A DNA stretch of 64,000 bases from Thiomonas intermedia (GTDB lineage: Bacteria > Pseudomonadota > Gammaproteobacteria > Burkholderiales > Burkholderiaceae_C), in assembly GCF_002028405.1 (NCBI RefSeq), contig NZ_CP020046.1:2294001-2358000 (forward strand), given 5' to 3'. Within the stretch, counting starts at the first letter, position 1, and every line of letters begins with the position of its first letter. Below, piece by piece: positions 10,323-19,168 of this stretch. The notes under the pieces were generated by a model. The model had not been told where the DNA came from. It saw only the letters and a program-made list of their open reading frames with translations, and did not search any database. A program made the translations under genes and the position numbers.

Positions 10323-10474
10323 AGCGTATCGGGGTAAGAGAGAAGATTCAACGATTCTAGGGTTTGATGTTGCATTTTGACCCAAGACCACGCCTTCATG
10401 CGCAAGCCGTGTGACAGATCAAGGCGAAGGTTTGCCAGGCTTGCGCCGCCGCGCCTGGGCACTACCATGCCGTC

Positions 10475-11341
10475 ATGATGACCGAATCCACAGAATCCCC
10501 TCCCGCCGTGATGTTCTTCAACGCCGCCGACCCCAGCGGCAGTGCGGGGCTCGCGGCCGATCTGGCATCGTGCTCGGCCGTGGGCTGCCATCCCTTGCCC
10601 GTCACCACCGCGCTCTGGGTGCGAGACACCGCGGAGATCTTCGACACCATCGAGATCGAGGCCGATGCGGTGGTGGAGCAGGCGCGGGCCGTGCTCGAAG
10701 ATGTCGAGATTTCCGCCTGGAAGGTCGGGTTCCTGGGCAGCGTCGATGTGGTCAATGCCGTGGCCGAATTGCTGGCGGACTACAGCCAGGTGCCGCTCGT
10801 GACCTATGCCGGCAATTTCCATGTGCTCGACGAGTCGCAGACCGACGACTACATCAAGGCCATGCAGGACCTCATCCTGCCGCAAACCCGCGTGCTCACC
10901 GGCAACCAGAGTGCACTCACTCAGTTGCTGCTGCCCGAATGGGAGGGCGAGGCGCCGCCCACGCTCGACGCGCTGATGCAGAAGTCGCAGCAACTGGGCG
11001 TGCAATACCTGCTTGTCACGGGCATCGTGGCCAGCGAGGGCAAGGTCGAGAACGTGCTGATGAGTCCCAGGCGCGTGCTCCTGCGCGAGAGTTTCGAGCT
11101 GTTCGAGGCCGGGTTCACCGGCGCCGGCGATACCTTGTCGGCGGTGCTCACGGCGATTCTGGCCAATGGCGCCAAGCTCGATCAGGCCGTCCACGAGGCC
11201 ATCGAATACCTCGATCACTGTCTCGATTTTGGCTATCGCCCCGGCATGGGCCAGGTCGTCCCCGACCGTTTCTTCTGGGCCCAGCCCACCGACGAGGACG
11301 ACGAGATGCCGGGCGAGCCGGGCACGCCGACCTTGCAGTGA
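10475..11341 (+). CDS. thiD: Hydroxymethylpyrimidine/phosphomethylpyrimidine kinase (ThiD type)
   Basis: A 288-residue ribokinase-fold kinase that phosphorylates HMP and HMP-P for thiamine pyrophosphate synthesis. The order of conserved parts matches ThiD: an N-terminal glycine-rich substrate region (DPSGSAGLAADL), the strand-turn PLPVTTALWVRDT, WKVGFLGS, and the C-terminal anion-hole motif GAGDTLSAVL with the catalytic Asp. Against canonical ThiD the first motif is degenerate (SGSAG in place of SGGAG), and the protein ends in a short acidic tail (DEDDEMPGEPG). It is divergent from rubredoxin/pilG and followed by hemL after 111 bases. Substrate preference within the HMP kinases cannot be decided from sequence alone. 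Confidence 0.85.
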   Translation: MMTESTESPPAVMFFNAADPSGSAGLAADLASCSAVGCHPLPVTTALWVRDTAEIFDTIEIEADAVVEQARAVLEDVEISAWKVGFLGSVDVVNAVAELLADYSQVPLVTYAGNFHVLDESQTDDYIKAMQDLILPQTRVLTGNQSALTQLLLPEWEGEAPPTLDALMQKSQQLGVQYLLVTGIVASEGKVENVLMSPRRVLLRESFELFEAGFTGAGDTLSAVLTAILANGAKLDQAVHEAIEYLDHCLDFGYRPGMGQVVPDRFFWAQPTDEDDEMPGEPGTPTLQ

Positions 11342-11452
11342 CCTTGAAGGCGTTCGGCATTCCGCGGCCCGCGCGCCAGACAGACCGTCCGTAAGTCATT
11401 TGATGTCCATCGCCCTGCTCGTCGGGGCGATTTCCATTCAAGAAAGAGCACC

Positions 11453-12742
11453 ATGTCCATCACGAACCAGCAACTGTTCGATCGCGCCCAGCGCACCATC
11501 CCCGGAGGGGTCAACTCGCCTGTGCGCGCCTTCCGTCAGGTCGGAGGCGTACCGCGTTTCATCGACCGCGCTGAAGGGCCCTACATGATCGACGCCGAGG
11601 GCACGCGCTACATCGACTACATCGGATCGTGGGGCCCCATGATTGCCGGCCATGCCCACCCGGACGTGACCGCCGCGGTGCAGAAGGCCGCCACGCGTTC
11701 GCTGAGTTTCGGTGCGCCCACGGCCGACGAGATCGACATGGCCGAAGCCATCTGCAAGCTCATGCCCGCGGTGGAGCAGGTGCGCCTGGTGTCCAGCGGG
11801 ACCGAGGCGGGCATGAGCGCCATCCGCCTGGCGCGCGGCTTCACCGGGCGTGATGCCATCGTCAAGTTCGAGGGGTGCTACCACGGCCATGCCGACAGCC
11901 TGCTGGTCAAGGCGGGCTCTGGCCTGCTCACCTTCGGCAATCCGAGTTCGGGCGGCGTGCCGGCCGATCTGGCCAAGCACACCCTGGTGCTGGAGTTCAA
12001 CAACATCGCTCAGATCGAGGAACTGTTCGCCAAGCGCGGCAGCGAGATCGCCTGCGTCATCGTCGAGCCCATCGCCGGCAATATGAATTTCATCCGCGGC
12101 ACGCAGGCCTGGCACCAGCGGCTGCGTGAGCTTTGCACCGAACATGGCGCCATGCTGGTGTGGGACGAAGTGATGACCGGATTCCGCGTGGCCCTGGGCG
12201 GGGCGCAGCAGGTCTACGGTATTCGCCCCGATCTGGTGGTGATGGGCAAGGTGATCGGCGGCGGCATGCCGCTGGCGGCTTTCGGCGGACGGGCGGACGT
12301 GATGGCGAAGCTGTCGCCGCTGGGGTCGGTCTATCAGGCCGGCACGCTGTCGGGCAATCCGCTGGCGGTCGCGGCGGGCATGGCGCAGTTGCGTCTGATT
12401 CAGCAGCCCGGGTTCTACGAGCGCCTGAGCGCCGCGACGCAGAAGCTGATGCGCGGCCTGGATGCCGCTGCCGAGCGGCACGGCGTGCCGTTCCGTACCG
12501 ACTCGGAAGGCGGCATGTTCGGCTTCTATTTCTCCACCCGGCTTCCGCAGAACTATCCCGACATGGCCGATGCCGATGTCGAGATCTTCAAGCGCTTTTT
12601 CCACGCCATGCTCGATCGCGGCGTGTATCTGGCACCGAGCATGTTCGAGGCGGGTTTCGTCTCGGCGGCGCACGACGACGCCGTGATCGACGCCACGCTG
12701 CAGGCGGCCGACGGCGCGTTCAGAGACTTGGCGGCTCGCTGA
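11453..12742 (+). CDS. hemL: Glutamate-1-semialdehyde 2,1-aminomutase
   Basis: A PLP enzyme of the C5 tetrapyrrole pathway that converts glutamate-1-semialdehyde to 5-aminolevulinate, 429 residues (normal for the family). The N-terminus [13 protein letters not shown] is diagnostic of Hem[17 protein letters not shown] binds the PLP phosphate, [10 protein letters not shown] holds the ring-nitrogen Asp, and the Schiff-base lysine is K266 in [12 protein letters not shown]. The ATG at 11453 follows an AAGAAAGAG stretch. It sits next to thiD, as in many Burkholderiales. A GC-rich palindromic repeat (12751 onward) follows the stop and could serve as its terminator. Confidence 0.97.
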   Translation: MSITNQQLFDRAQRTIPGGVNSPVRAFRQVGGVPRFIDRAEGPYMIDAEGTRYIDYIGSWGPMIAGHAHPDVTAAVQKAATRSLSFGAPTADEIDMAEAICKLMPAVEQVRLVSSGTEAGMSAIRLARGFTGRDAIVKFEGCYHGHADSLLVKAGSGLLTFGNPSSGGVPADLAKHTLVLEFNNIAQIEELFAKRGSEIACVIVEPIAGNMNFIRGTQAWHQRLRELCTEHGAMLVWDEVMTGFRVALGGAQQVYGIRPDLVVMGKVIGGGMPLAAFGGRADVMAKLSPLGSVYQAGTLSGNPLAVAAGMAQLRLIQQPGFYERLSAATQKLMRGLDAAAERHGVPFRTDSEGGMFGFYFSTRLPQNYPDMADADVEIFKRFFHAMLDRGVYLAPSMFEAGFVSAAHDDAVIDATLQAADGAFRDLAAR

Positions 12743-12750
12743 GCGAGCAC

Positions 12751-12836
12751 GGAAAAACGCCGGGCCGTCCCAAGTTTTTCCAGCCCCCTCGGGGGGCAGC
12801 GCAGGCGCAGCCGGAGCGTGGGGGCAACAGTCCTAG
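12751..12836. repeat. Family A dispersed palindromic repeat (hemL-mtgA intergenic)
   Basis: Two palindromes lie in the gap between the convergent hemL and mtgA genes. The first has arms GGAAAAAC / GTTTTTCC around the core GCCGGGCCGTCCCAAG (12751-12781). The second is GCCCCCTCGGGGGGC, followed by a GAGCGTGGGGGCAAC end. The first core recurs inverted at 27933-27967, and the second half recurs in tandem at 17416-17683, so this copy links both halves of one element. It may act as a bidirectional terminator. Confidence 0.8.
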
Positions 12837-13549
12837 CGGGGGATCTGCACGTCCCACTGCCGCGCGGCGATCACCGCGGTGCGGCCATTCATATAGGGCG
12901 AATACAGGCGCTTCTGATAGATGCGCGGTGCGGGCAGCATGACGGCCAGCCTGGCGGCCTGCGACGGGCTCAGGCGCGCGGCGCTGGTGTGAAAGTAGGT
13001 CTGCGCAGCGGCTTCGGCGCCGTAAAGGCCATGGCCCCATTCCACGCTGTTGAGGTAGATCTCCAGAATGCGGCGCTTGCCCAGAATGCCTTCGAGCATG
13101 AAGGTGATGACCAGCTCCTGGCCCTTGCGCAGGTAGTCGCGCTCGGGCGAGAGGAACAGGTTTTTGGCGAGCTGCTGCGTGATGGTCGAGCCGCCCACGA
13201 TCTTGCCGCGGCGCTCGAAGTGGCGGCTGTGGTTGCGGTCCCAGGCGCTCTGGATGGCGTCCCAGTCCACACCGTCGTTGGTGAGGAAGGTCGCGTCTTC
13301 AGAGGCTACGACGGCCCGTTTGAGATGCGGGCTGATCGCGTCGTAAGACACCCAGTCGTGCTGCCATGCCACTGTGTCGCCGCTGCGCAGCATGCGCAGT
13401 TCGGCGGCGCGCATGAAGGTGGAGCTGGAGGGCGGAATCACTGCCCACAGCGCGATGCGCAGGGCGAAGTAGGCTTGCAGCACGACGCCGGAGAGGATGA
13501 ACAGCCACAACAAGCGGCGCCACAGCGGCGCGGAAGCGTTCTTGCGCAT
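12833..13549 (-). CDS. mtgA: Monofunctional peptidoglycan glycosyltransferase
   Basis: A 238-residue GT51 enzyme that polymerises lipid II into glycan strands at the inner membrane. An N-terminal transmembrane anchor (about residues 9-32) is followed by the catalytic Glu E84 in VVASEDATF, then GGSTITQQLAKNLFL, RKGQELVITFMLEGILGK and RILEIYLNSVEWG, the five signature blocks of the family. There is no transpeptidase domain. I place the start at 13549 (MRKNASAPL), two bases after the aroE stop, because the reading frame extends upstream only as an overlap with aroE. It is the last gene of the RNB-TonB-aroE-mtgA unit. Confidence 0.96.
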   Translation of the reverse strand: MRKNASAPLWRRLLWLFILSGVVLQAYFALRIALWAVIPPSSSTFMRAAELRMLRSGDTVAWQHDWVSYDAISPHLKRAVVASEDATFLTNDGVDWDAIQSAWDRNHSRHFERRGKIVGGSTITQQLAKNLFLSPERDYLRKGQELVITFMLEGILGKRRILEIYLNSVEWGHGLYGAEAAAQTYFHTSAARLSPSQAARLAVMLPAPRIYQKRLYSPYMNGRTAVIAARQWDVQIPR

Positions 13550-13551
13550 GG

Positions 13552-14406
13552 TCAGGACGAGGGGGCGGCGGTGATTTCGGCCCGCAGCGTGGCGAGTACC
13601 GGGGCGGTGTCCGGCGCTTCGCCATGCCACAGGGTGTAGCTCTGCGCGGCTTGCTCGACCAGCATGCCCAGACCGTCCCAGGCGCGGGCGCCGGCGGCGC
13701 GGGCCTGGGCGACGAAAGGCGTGTCGTGTGCGCCGTACATCATGTCGTAAGCCCACTGCCCGGGCTGCAGAACGCCTGCGGGCAGATCGAGGGTGCGGCC
13801 GCCAAGGCTTGCCGCCGTGGCATTGATGACGCCATCGGCCCAGCGTGTCGGCGGATCGAGCACGACCTGCAGATCGACGCCGTGTTGCGCGGCCAGGGCA
13901 CTGTGGCGCGCGGCCAGGGCCTGCGCTTTTTCGGCGCTGCGATTCCACAGCGCGATCGCTCGCGTGCCGGCTGCGATCAGTGGGCTCAGCACGCCGCTCG
14001 CCGCACCGCCGGCCCCAAGCAGCAGCACGCGCTGGCCTTGCAGTGGCGCGTGGGCATCGGCAGCAAGCACGCGCGACAGATCGCGCACCAGGCCGATGCC
14101 ATCGGTGTTGTCGCCCCACAAGCCGCCCTCGTCCCAGCCGAGGGTGTTGACCGCCTGGGCCAGTTGCGCGGCCGGGCTGCGGCGGGCGCACAGTCGCCAG
14201 GCGTCGAACTTGAAGGGCACCGTGATATTGGCGCCGCAGCCGCCTTCGGCATGGAAGGCGCCAAGCGCCGTGTCCAGCCCATCCACCGGGGCGAGCCTTG
14301 CCTCGTAACGCAGCGCGACCCCGGTCTGCTCGGCGAACAGGGCGTGGATGCGTGGGGAGCGGCTATGGGCGATGGGATTGCCGAACACGGCGTAGAGCGG
14401 GGTCAT
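13552..14406 (-). CDS. aroE: Shikimate 5-dehydrogenase
   Basis: A 284-residue NADP-dependent enzyme reducing 3-dehydroshikimate to shikimate in aromatic amino acid synthesis. The N-terminal substrate site reads VFGNPIAHSRSPRIH and GANITVPFKFDA, with the catalytic Lys in VPFK. The nucleotide-binding turn is LLGAGGAASGVL and the NxT-type segment is WNRSAEKA. The C-terminal DMMYG and Q-A(A)-Q-S regions are also present. It lies between a TonB-like gene and mtgA in a tightly spaced minus-strand unit, with two bases to mtgA. Confidence 0.96.
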   Translation of the reverse strand: MTPLYAVFGNPIAHSRSPRIHALFAEQTGVALRYEARLAPVDGLDTALGAFHAEGGCGANITVPFKFDAWRLCARRSPAAQLAQAVNTLGWDEGGLWGDNTDGIGLVRDLSRVLAADAHAPLQGQRVLLLGAGGAASGVLSPLIAAGTRAIALWNRSAEKAQALAARHSALAAQHGVDLQVVLDPPTRWADGVINATAASLGGRTLDLPAGVLQPGQWAYDMMYGAHDTPFVAQARAAGARAWDGLGMLVEQAAQSYTLWHGEAPDTAPVLATLRAEITAAPSS

Positions 14407-14422
14407 CGTGCGGTCTCCCGGG

Positions 14423-15307
14423 TCAGGGGGTGGCTTGCGCCGGGCTTTGCGGGGCCTGGACGGCGGTTTCCAGACCTTGTGTGCGGGTGAAGCGGAATCG
14501 CGAGATCACCACGATCTGATCGGCCTGCCTGAGCATGGCGTCGGTGAAGCGGCCATAGGGTTGCGCAGCCTCCACGATGGCGCGGGCCTGGCGGTCGAGC
14601 GTGGGGTTGCCCGAACTTTGCACCACGTCGGCGGCGATGAGACGCCCGTTGGCGCCGATGGTGATCGACATGATGAGGCTGCCATACAGCTTGTTGCCGC
14701 CGCTTTGCGGAAACTCGCGGGTGCCCAGGGTTTCAATTCTGGTGCGCAGCTTGTCGTAATACAGTGCGTAGGCGGCTTCGCGGGTGGACGGGCCGATGAA
14801 GCGGCGGCGCGGCTTGGCGTTCTGCTGCTGGATCTGGCGCTCGATGGCGCCGAGCAGGTCGAGCAGCTGGCGGCGCTTCTGCTCCAGCGCCTGCTGCCGC
14901 TCGGGGTTGCTTTCCTGCCGCACGGTCTGGGCCAGCTGCACGATCTGCTGCCGGACCTGGGTGAGCAATTGCTGCTGCTTCTGCTCCAGCGCCGAAAGGC
15001 TGCGCTGCTGATTGACCGCGGCGTCGCCGTGCGACATATCCGCCGTGAAGGGCAGCGGCGTGGTGGCCAGGCCCTTGTTGGCGTCGCCGCCGCCGTCGAG
15101 GTTGGCCTGGGCGATGGCCTGGGGCTTGGCGGGAGCGTCGTCGGTGCGCTGGTTCACCAGCACCACGTCGAGCGGCGCGTTGTCGAACAGGCGGTTGAAG
15201 GTCTGCGGCGCGGCAAAGCGCAGACTCAACAGGGCCGCATGCACCCCGATCGAGGCGATCAGGGCCCATTGCAGAGGGCTGAGGGAGCGCAGGCGTAGGG
15301 CGGGCAC
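14423..15307 (-). CDS. TonB C-terminal-domain protein (energy-transducer-like)
   Basis: A 294-residue inner-membrane protein. One N-terminal transmembrane helix (about residues 10-30) is followed by a Gln-rich predicted coiled coil (repeated QQ/LEQKRRQLLDLL pattern, about 115-185). A C-terminal TonB-like domain carries the YGSLIMSITIGANGRL and SSGNPTLDRQA segments. Unlike classical TonB, it has no long Pro-Glu/Pro-Lys spacer and a coiled coil takes its place. No ExbB/ExbD genes are adjacent. I use the GTG at 15307, because all upstream in-frame ATGs would overlap the end of the RNB nuclease gene. This gene lies between the nuclease and aroE in many Burkholderiales. The function is unproven. 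Confidence 0.8.
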   Translation of the reverse strand: MPALRLRSLSPLQWALIASIGVHAALLSLRFAAPQTFNRLFDNAPLDVVLVNQRTDDAPAKPQAIAQANLDGGGDANKGLATTPLPFTADMSHGDAAVNQQRSLSALEQKQQQLLTQVRQQIVQLAQTVRQESNPERQQALEQKRRQLLDLLGAIERQIQQQNAKPRRRFIGPSTREAAYALYYDKLRTRIETLGTREFPQSGGNKLYGSLIMSITIGANGRLIAADVVQSSGNPTLDRQARAIVEAAQPYGRFTDAMLRQADQIVVISRFRFTRTQGLETAVQAPQSPAQATP

Positions 15308-15338
15308 GGCGGTGGCGGCAGGATGGACGGCGGCGATT

Positions 15339-17387
15339 CTACGAAGCCTGCCGGGAGGCTTCGGCGCCCGGTTCGGTCTCGGCCTCCTCGGTGTCCACGG
15401 CCACGCTGATGGGCGCGGCCAGGGCCACGGTGTCTTCTTCGTCTTCCGTTTCGGCCCCCGCCTCGATGGCCAACTGTGGCAGGTCGATCTGGCTGAGCAC
15501 GCGGCCAAAGACCTCCAGGGTGATCAGATCGGTGCCGGTGATGCGCACCTGCACACGGGTGTTGCGGGGCAGGTCTTGTGCGCCCACGGCGGTGAACACC
15601 AGCGGCAGGCCGTCCACCCGAACGGCGCCCTCGCGCAGCACGCTGGCGTCGAAGGTGTCGAGCCCCTGCTGGGCCAGATACCGCAGCGTCCAGTAGCGCT
15701 CGAGCGCCGACTGGTGGGTGGCATAGGCCTTGTAGGTGTCTTCGAACGACTCGACGATGGCGAACAGCAGCGGGTCGCGCGGCTTGAACGGCGCCTGCAG
15801 CAGTGCGGTCTTGCCGAAGCGGGCGCAGGCGATGAGCTGACCCTGATTGAGCAGATCGACGTAGCGCCGCAGCGGCGAGGTGCACCAGGCATACTGCGCC
15901 ACGCCCAGCCCCTGGTGCGGCGCGGGCTTGAGGCCCATGCGGGTGCGCAGATTGGCGCCGAAGCCGCTCTGGCTGCGGTAGATGCCGGGCATGCCCAGCT
16001 CGGCCAGCCAGCCGCCCCAGGTCGCATTGGCCAGAATCATCAGCTCGGCGACGATGGTATCGAGCGGCGCGCCGCGCCGGCGCGGCTCGATGCGCACGGT
16101 TGCGGCCTCGGCGCCGCGCTCCCGCCCGTCGATGCGGAAGGTGTAGTCCACCCCGCCGACGCGCTCGGGTTTGCCGCGCACCTGTTCGCGGCCGCGCTTG
16201 AGCGCCTGCGCGAACGTCCATAGCCAGGCCAGTTCCTTGGCATGTGGGTAGCTTTGCGCCGCCGGGTCTGCCGCAAGAGCGTCTTCGGTGACCGCGTCAT
16301 CGAGCTGGTCGTGGCGCAGATTGCTGACCATGTGCACCTGCTCCACGCGGGTTTCGAACGCGGTGGCCTGCAGGTCGGCGCCGACCGTGCAATACAGCGA
16401 CAGCGCCGGGCAGTCGCGTCCGGCTTCCAGGGTGAAGGTCTGCACCAGGGCGTCGGGCAGCATGGTGATCTTGTCGCCCGGCATATAGACGGTGGACAGC
16501 CGGTTGCGGGCGACCTGCTCCCAGCCGGAATCACGCGTCAGGGCCAGCGCCGGCGCGGCAATGTGGATGCCAAGACGCACCCGGCCATCCTCCAGCCATT
16601 GCAGCGAGAAGGCGTCGTCGATTTCGGTGGTCGCCGAGTCGTCGATGCTGAACGCCGGGGCGGCGGCCAGCGGCAGCGCTTCGGCCAGGGACGGCACGGG
16701 CAACACCGGAAAATCGGTGCCCTTGGGAAAGCGCTCCAGCAGAAAGCGCTGCATGTGGAAGGCCCACGGCGAGGCGATGGCGCCGGCCTCGCGCAGCAGG
16801 GTGAGGGCGCCATGACCGGTCTGTTTCACCGCCAGCGCCACCGTCTTGAATTCCGGACTGTTCTTGTCCGGTCTGAACAGAATCTGATAGAGCTTCTCGG
16901 CAATCTCAGGCGGGCAGCGGCCCGCGGCCAGTTCTGCCGCGGAAGTCTCGATCTGGCGAAGCTGCTCTTCTTTGCGGGCGATGGCCGCCAGCGCCGCCTG
17001 CACCTGCGTTGCCGGCGCCTTGCGGAACTGGCCACCACGGCCGCGGCGCTGGAAGTAGTGCGGTGCGCCAAACAGCCGCAGCAGAATGGCCGCGCGCTGG
17101 CCGCCATCGGGCGTGCCGCCGTAGTAATCGGCCGCCACCTGCTCGAAATGGAATTCGTCCTCCGGCGCGAACTCCCAAAGCAGATCGAGATCGAGCCCGT
17201 CCTGCTGGGCCTGGGCCCAGGCCATCAGTTCGGCGGGCGTCGGTTGGTCGAACCGCACCAGCGCCTGGGCCGACTTGATCTTCTGACGCTTGCCCGAATC
17301 AAGTTCGACCTGCAGACTGGCCTCGGCCTCGCTCATGACGCGGCCCGCGTGGAACTTGCCGCCATCTTCAAACAACACATTACTCAA
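15339..17387 (-). CDS. RNB-domain exoribonuclease (RNase II/R family)
   Basis: A 682-residue 3'-5' exoribonuclease. The catalytic RNB domain begins near the motif SIDDSATTEIDDAFSLQWL, whose aspartates bind the two Mg ions. RLGIHIAA follows, then the STVYMPGDKITMLP stretch that appears in all RNB enzymes. The N-terminal part (about 1-230) is an OB/winged-helix-like region unlike E. coli RNase II or R, and it is shared with the short RNB proteins of Burkholderiales. The C-terminus has an S1-like end and an acidic tail. It is first in the unit RNB-TonB-aroE-mtgA, with 31 bases to the next gene. Confidence 0.92.
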   Translation of the reverse strand: MSNVLFEDGGKFHAGRVMSEAEASLQVELDSGKRQKIKSAQALVRFDQPTPAELMAWAQAQQDGLDLDLLWEFAPEDEFHFEQVAADYYGGTPDGGQRAAILLRLFGAPHYFQRRGRGGQFRKAPATQVQAALAAIARKEEQLRQIETSAAELAAGRCPPEIAEKLYQILFRPDKNSPEFKTVALAVKQTGHGALTLLREAGAIASPWAFHMQRFLLERFPKGTDFPVLPVPSLAEALPLAAAPAFSIDDSATTEIDDAFSLQWLEDGRVRLGIHIAAPALALTRDSGWEQVARNRLSTVYMPGDKITMLPDALVQTFTLEAGRDCPALSLYCTVGADLQATAFETRVEQVHMVSNLRHDQLDDAVTEDALAADPAAQSYPHAKELAWLWTFAQALKRGREQVRGKPERVGGVDYTFRIDGRERGAEAATVRIEPRRRGAPLDTIVAELMILANATWGGWLAELGMPGIYRSQSGFGANLRTRMGLKPAPHQGLGVAQYAWCTSPLRRYVDLLNQGQLIACARFGKTALLQAPFKPRDPLLFAIVESFEDTYKAYATHQSALERYWTLRYLAQQGLDTFDASVLREGAVRVDGLPLVFTAVGAQDLPRNTRVQVRITGTDLITLEVFGRVLSQIDLPQLAIEAGAETEDEEDTVALAAPISVAVDTEEAETEPGAEASRQAS

Positions 17388-17415
17388 TCGGATACTCCGT
17401 CAAAAGAAACAGAAC

Positions 17416-17683
17416 GCGCAGCCCGCCCGGCCGCCCGAAGGGCCGCGCCGCCCCCTCGGGGGGCAGCGAATGCCATGAGCGTGGGGGCAACGAGCGCGGC
17501 CCGCCCGGCCGCCCGAAGGGCCGCGCCGCCCCCTCGGGGGGCAGCGAATGCCATGAGCGTGGGGGCAACGAGCGCGGCCCGCCCCGCCGCCCGCCCCCCC
17601 CCCGGCAACGAGCGCGGCCCGCCCGGCCGCCCGAAGGGCCGCGCCGCTCCCTCGGGGGGCAGCGAATGCAATGAGCGTGGGGG
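17416..17683. repeat. Family A tandem array, 78-bp unit (fills a 305-base gene-free gap)
   Basis: The region 17388-17692 has no gene. It holds a tandem array: unit 1 at 17416-17493 and unit 2 at 17494-17571 are 78 bp each and differ at one base. A third unit (17572-17611) has lost about 38 internal bases and contains a run of ten C. A fourth (17612-17683) has a few substitutions. Each full unit contains CCGCCCGAAGGGCCGCG, the palindrome CCCCCTCGGGGGG and an end like GAGCGTGGGGGCAAC. The second half matches the element at 12784-12836. All frames crossing it are low-complexity and I do not call them as genes. Confidence 0.9.
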
Positions 17684-17692
17684 CTCTCACTC

Positions 17693-18445
17693 TCATAGCG
17701 TCATTCCGCCATCGACCTCGATCACGGTGCCGCTGATGTAGCGGGCGTCGCGGCTGGCGAGAAAGGCGTACACGCTGGCCACGTCTTCGGGCTGGCCGAG
17801 CTGGCGCAGGGGGACGCGCTCGGCCATCTGCGCGATCACCTTTTCGGGGACCGTGGCGATCATGGGTGTCTGGATGAAGCCGGGCGCCACCGCGTTGACC
17901 CGGATGCCCTTGGGCCCGAGTTCGCGCGCCCAGGTCTTGGTCATGGCGATGATGCCGGCTTTGCTCGCGGCGTAGTTGGTCTGGCCGAAGTTGCCGTAGA
18001 GCGCCACCACGCTGGAGGCATTGAGGATGACGCCGCTGCCGCGCGCGATCATGTGCGGCGCGACGATTTGGGTGCAGCGAAACACGGCCCGCAGGTTCAC
18101 GTCGATCACGGCGTCGAACTGTTCGTCGGTCATACTCACCAGCCGGGCGTCGCGGGTGATGCCCGCGTTGTTGATCAGCACGTCGATCTGGCCGAACCGG
18201 GCGATGGCGGCGTCCACCAGCGCGGTGAATGCGCCGCGGTCGGCCACGTCGAGGGCCTGGGCGAGCACCGGCGTGCCTTCGGCGCGCAGGGCGTCGGCGA
18301 CCGGATTCAGGGTGTCGGCATGGCGGTCGCACAACACCAGGCTGGCGCCTTGCGCGGCGAAGGTGTGCGCGGTGGCCAGCCCGATGCCTTGCGCCGCGCC
18401 GGTGATGAGAGCGATTTGGCCTTGGAGTCGCATGGGAGCAGTCAT
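17693..18445 (-). CDS. 3-oxoacyl-ACP / acetoacetyl-CoA reductase (FabG-like SDR)
   Basis: A 250-residue classical short-chain dehydrogenase. The NAD(P)-binding turn is TGAAQGIGLA, the NNAG motif follows, and the catalytic Ser (NASSVVALYGN) and YAASK Tyr-Lys pair are intact. The C-terminus reads ISGTVIEVDGGMTL, as in FabG and PhaB/PhbB. The sequence cannot separate a fatty-acid role from a polyhydroxybutyrate role, and no acp, fabD or phaC gene is adjacent. It overlaps the upstream esterase gene by four bases, which indicates translational coupling. It ends ten bases from the tandem repeat array. Confidence 0.9.
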   Translation of the reverse strand: MTAPMRLQGQIALITGAAQGIGLATAHTFAAQGASLVLCDRHADTLNPVADALRAEGTPVLAQALDVADRGAFTALVDAAIARFGQIDVLINNAGITRDARLVSMTDEQFDAVIDVNLRAVFRCTQIVAPHMIARGSGVILNASSVVALYGNFGQTNYAASKAGIIAMTKTWARELGPKGIRVNAVAPGFIQTPMIATVPEKVIAQMAERVPLRQLGQPEDVASVYAFLASRDARYISGTVIEVDGGMTL

Positions 18446-19086
18446 GGAAGTGGCGTCTCAATCGGCCGGGCGGGTGCGAGGCACCAGCGCAGCACGGTAT
18501 CTAAGTGGCGATCGGCATAGTCGGAAAGCGCATGGTCGCCCCCCGGCAGCACGGTGCAGTGCGCCCCGCGGTAGCGGGCCGCCATGTCACGCCAGTCGAG
18601 CACTTCGTCGCCCTGGGCGATCAACACGACATAGCGCTGCGGCTCGGGGACCGGGGCGCTCAGGTCGCCGACCTGCAGCGCCCGCAGTTCGTCCACATGC
18701 GCCGCGGTGAAGTCGAAGCGCAGCGTGGGGTCGTGCCAGGCGGCGAGGCTGCCGATCTGGCCGCACAGATCGCGGGCCGGATCGACCGCGGGATTGATCA
18801 GCGCCGCCCGCGCCTGCAGGGTGTGGGCCAGCCAGGTGGCGTAAAAGCCGCCGAGCGAGCTGCCGATGAGGCGCAGGTCGTCGCCTTTCACCGATCCCAG
18901 CAGATCCAGGCACAAGTCCATCGCGTCGCGCGGCGATGGAGGGAGCTGGGGGCACAGCCAGCGCACGGCAGGCTCGCCCAGGGCTTCGCGCTGGGCGTTG
19001 AGCTGCGCCACGCGCAAGGCCGTGGCGCGCGCCTTGGCGGATTGGGGCGATGAGCGAAAACCGTGGAGATAGAGCAGGGTGGGCAT
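18442..19086 (-). CDS. YqiA/YcfP-type alpha/beta-fold esterase
   Basis: A 214-residue small alpha/beta hydrolase. It begins LLYLHGFRSSPQSAKA, the start pattern of the YqiA (UPF0227) family. The nucleophile elbow is GSSLGGFYA. The acid lies near the GDEVLDW stretch and the catalytic His in PGGDHALSDY. YqiA of E. coli is an esterase with activity on palmitoyl-CoA and short esters. The substrate here is unknown. It overlaps the downstream FabG-like gene by four bases (18442-18445), so the two are probably co-translated. Confidence 0.87.
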   Translation of the reverse strand: MPTLLYLHGFRSSPQSAKARATALRVAQLNAQREALGEPAVRWLCPQLPPSPRDAMDLCLDLLGSVKGDDLRLIGSSLGGFYATWLAHTLQARAALINPAVDPARDLCGQIGSLAAWHDPTLRFDFTAAHVDELRALQVGDLSAPVPEPQRYVVLIAQGDEVLDWRDMAARYRGAHCTVLPGGDHALSDYADRHLDTVLRWCLAPARPIETPLP

Positions 19087-19168
19087 GGGGCGGATTCGGC
19101 GCGGCGCGATCGGGCGCCGCCCCCGAATGCTACCCGTCGGCGCCCTGCGCGCCGGGTTTGGCGGCGGC

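Noticed and set aside
17400-17671. Several short minus-strand frames (62 and 95 codons) in the repeat array
   Set aside because: They are translations of the tandem repeat, which explains their repeated GGAARPFGRPGG pattern.
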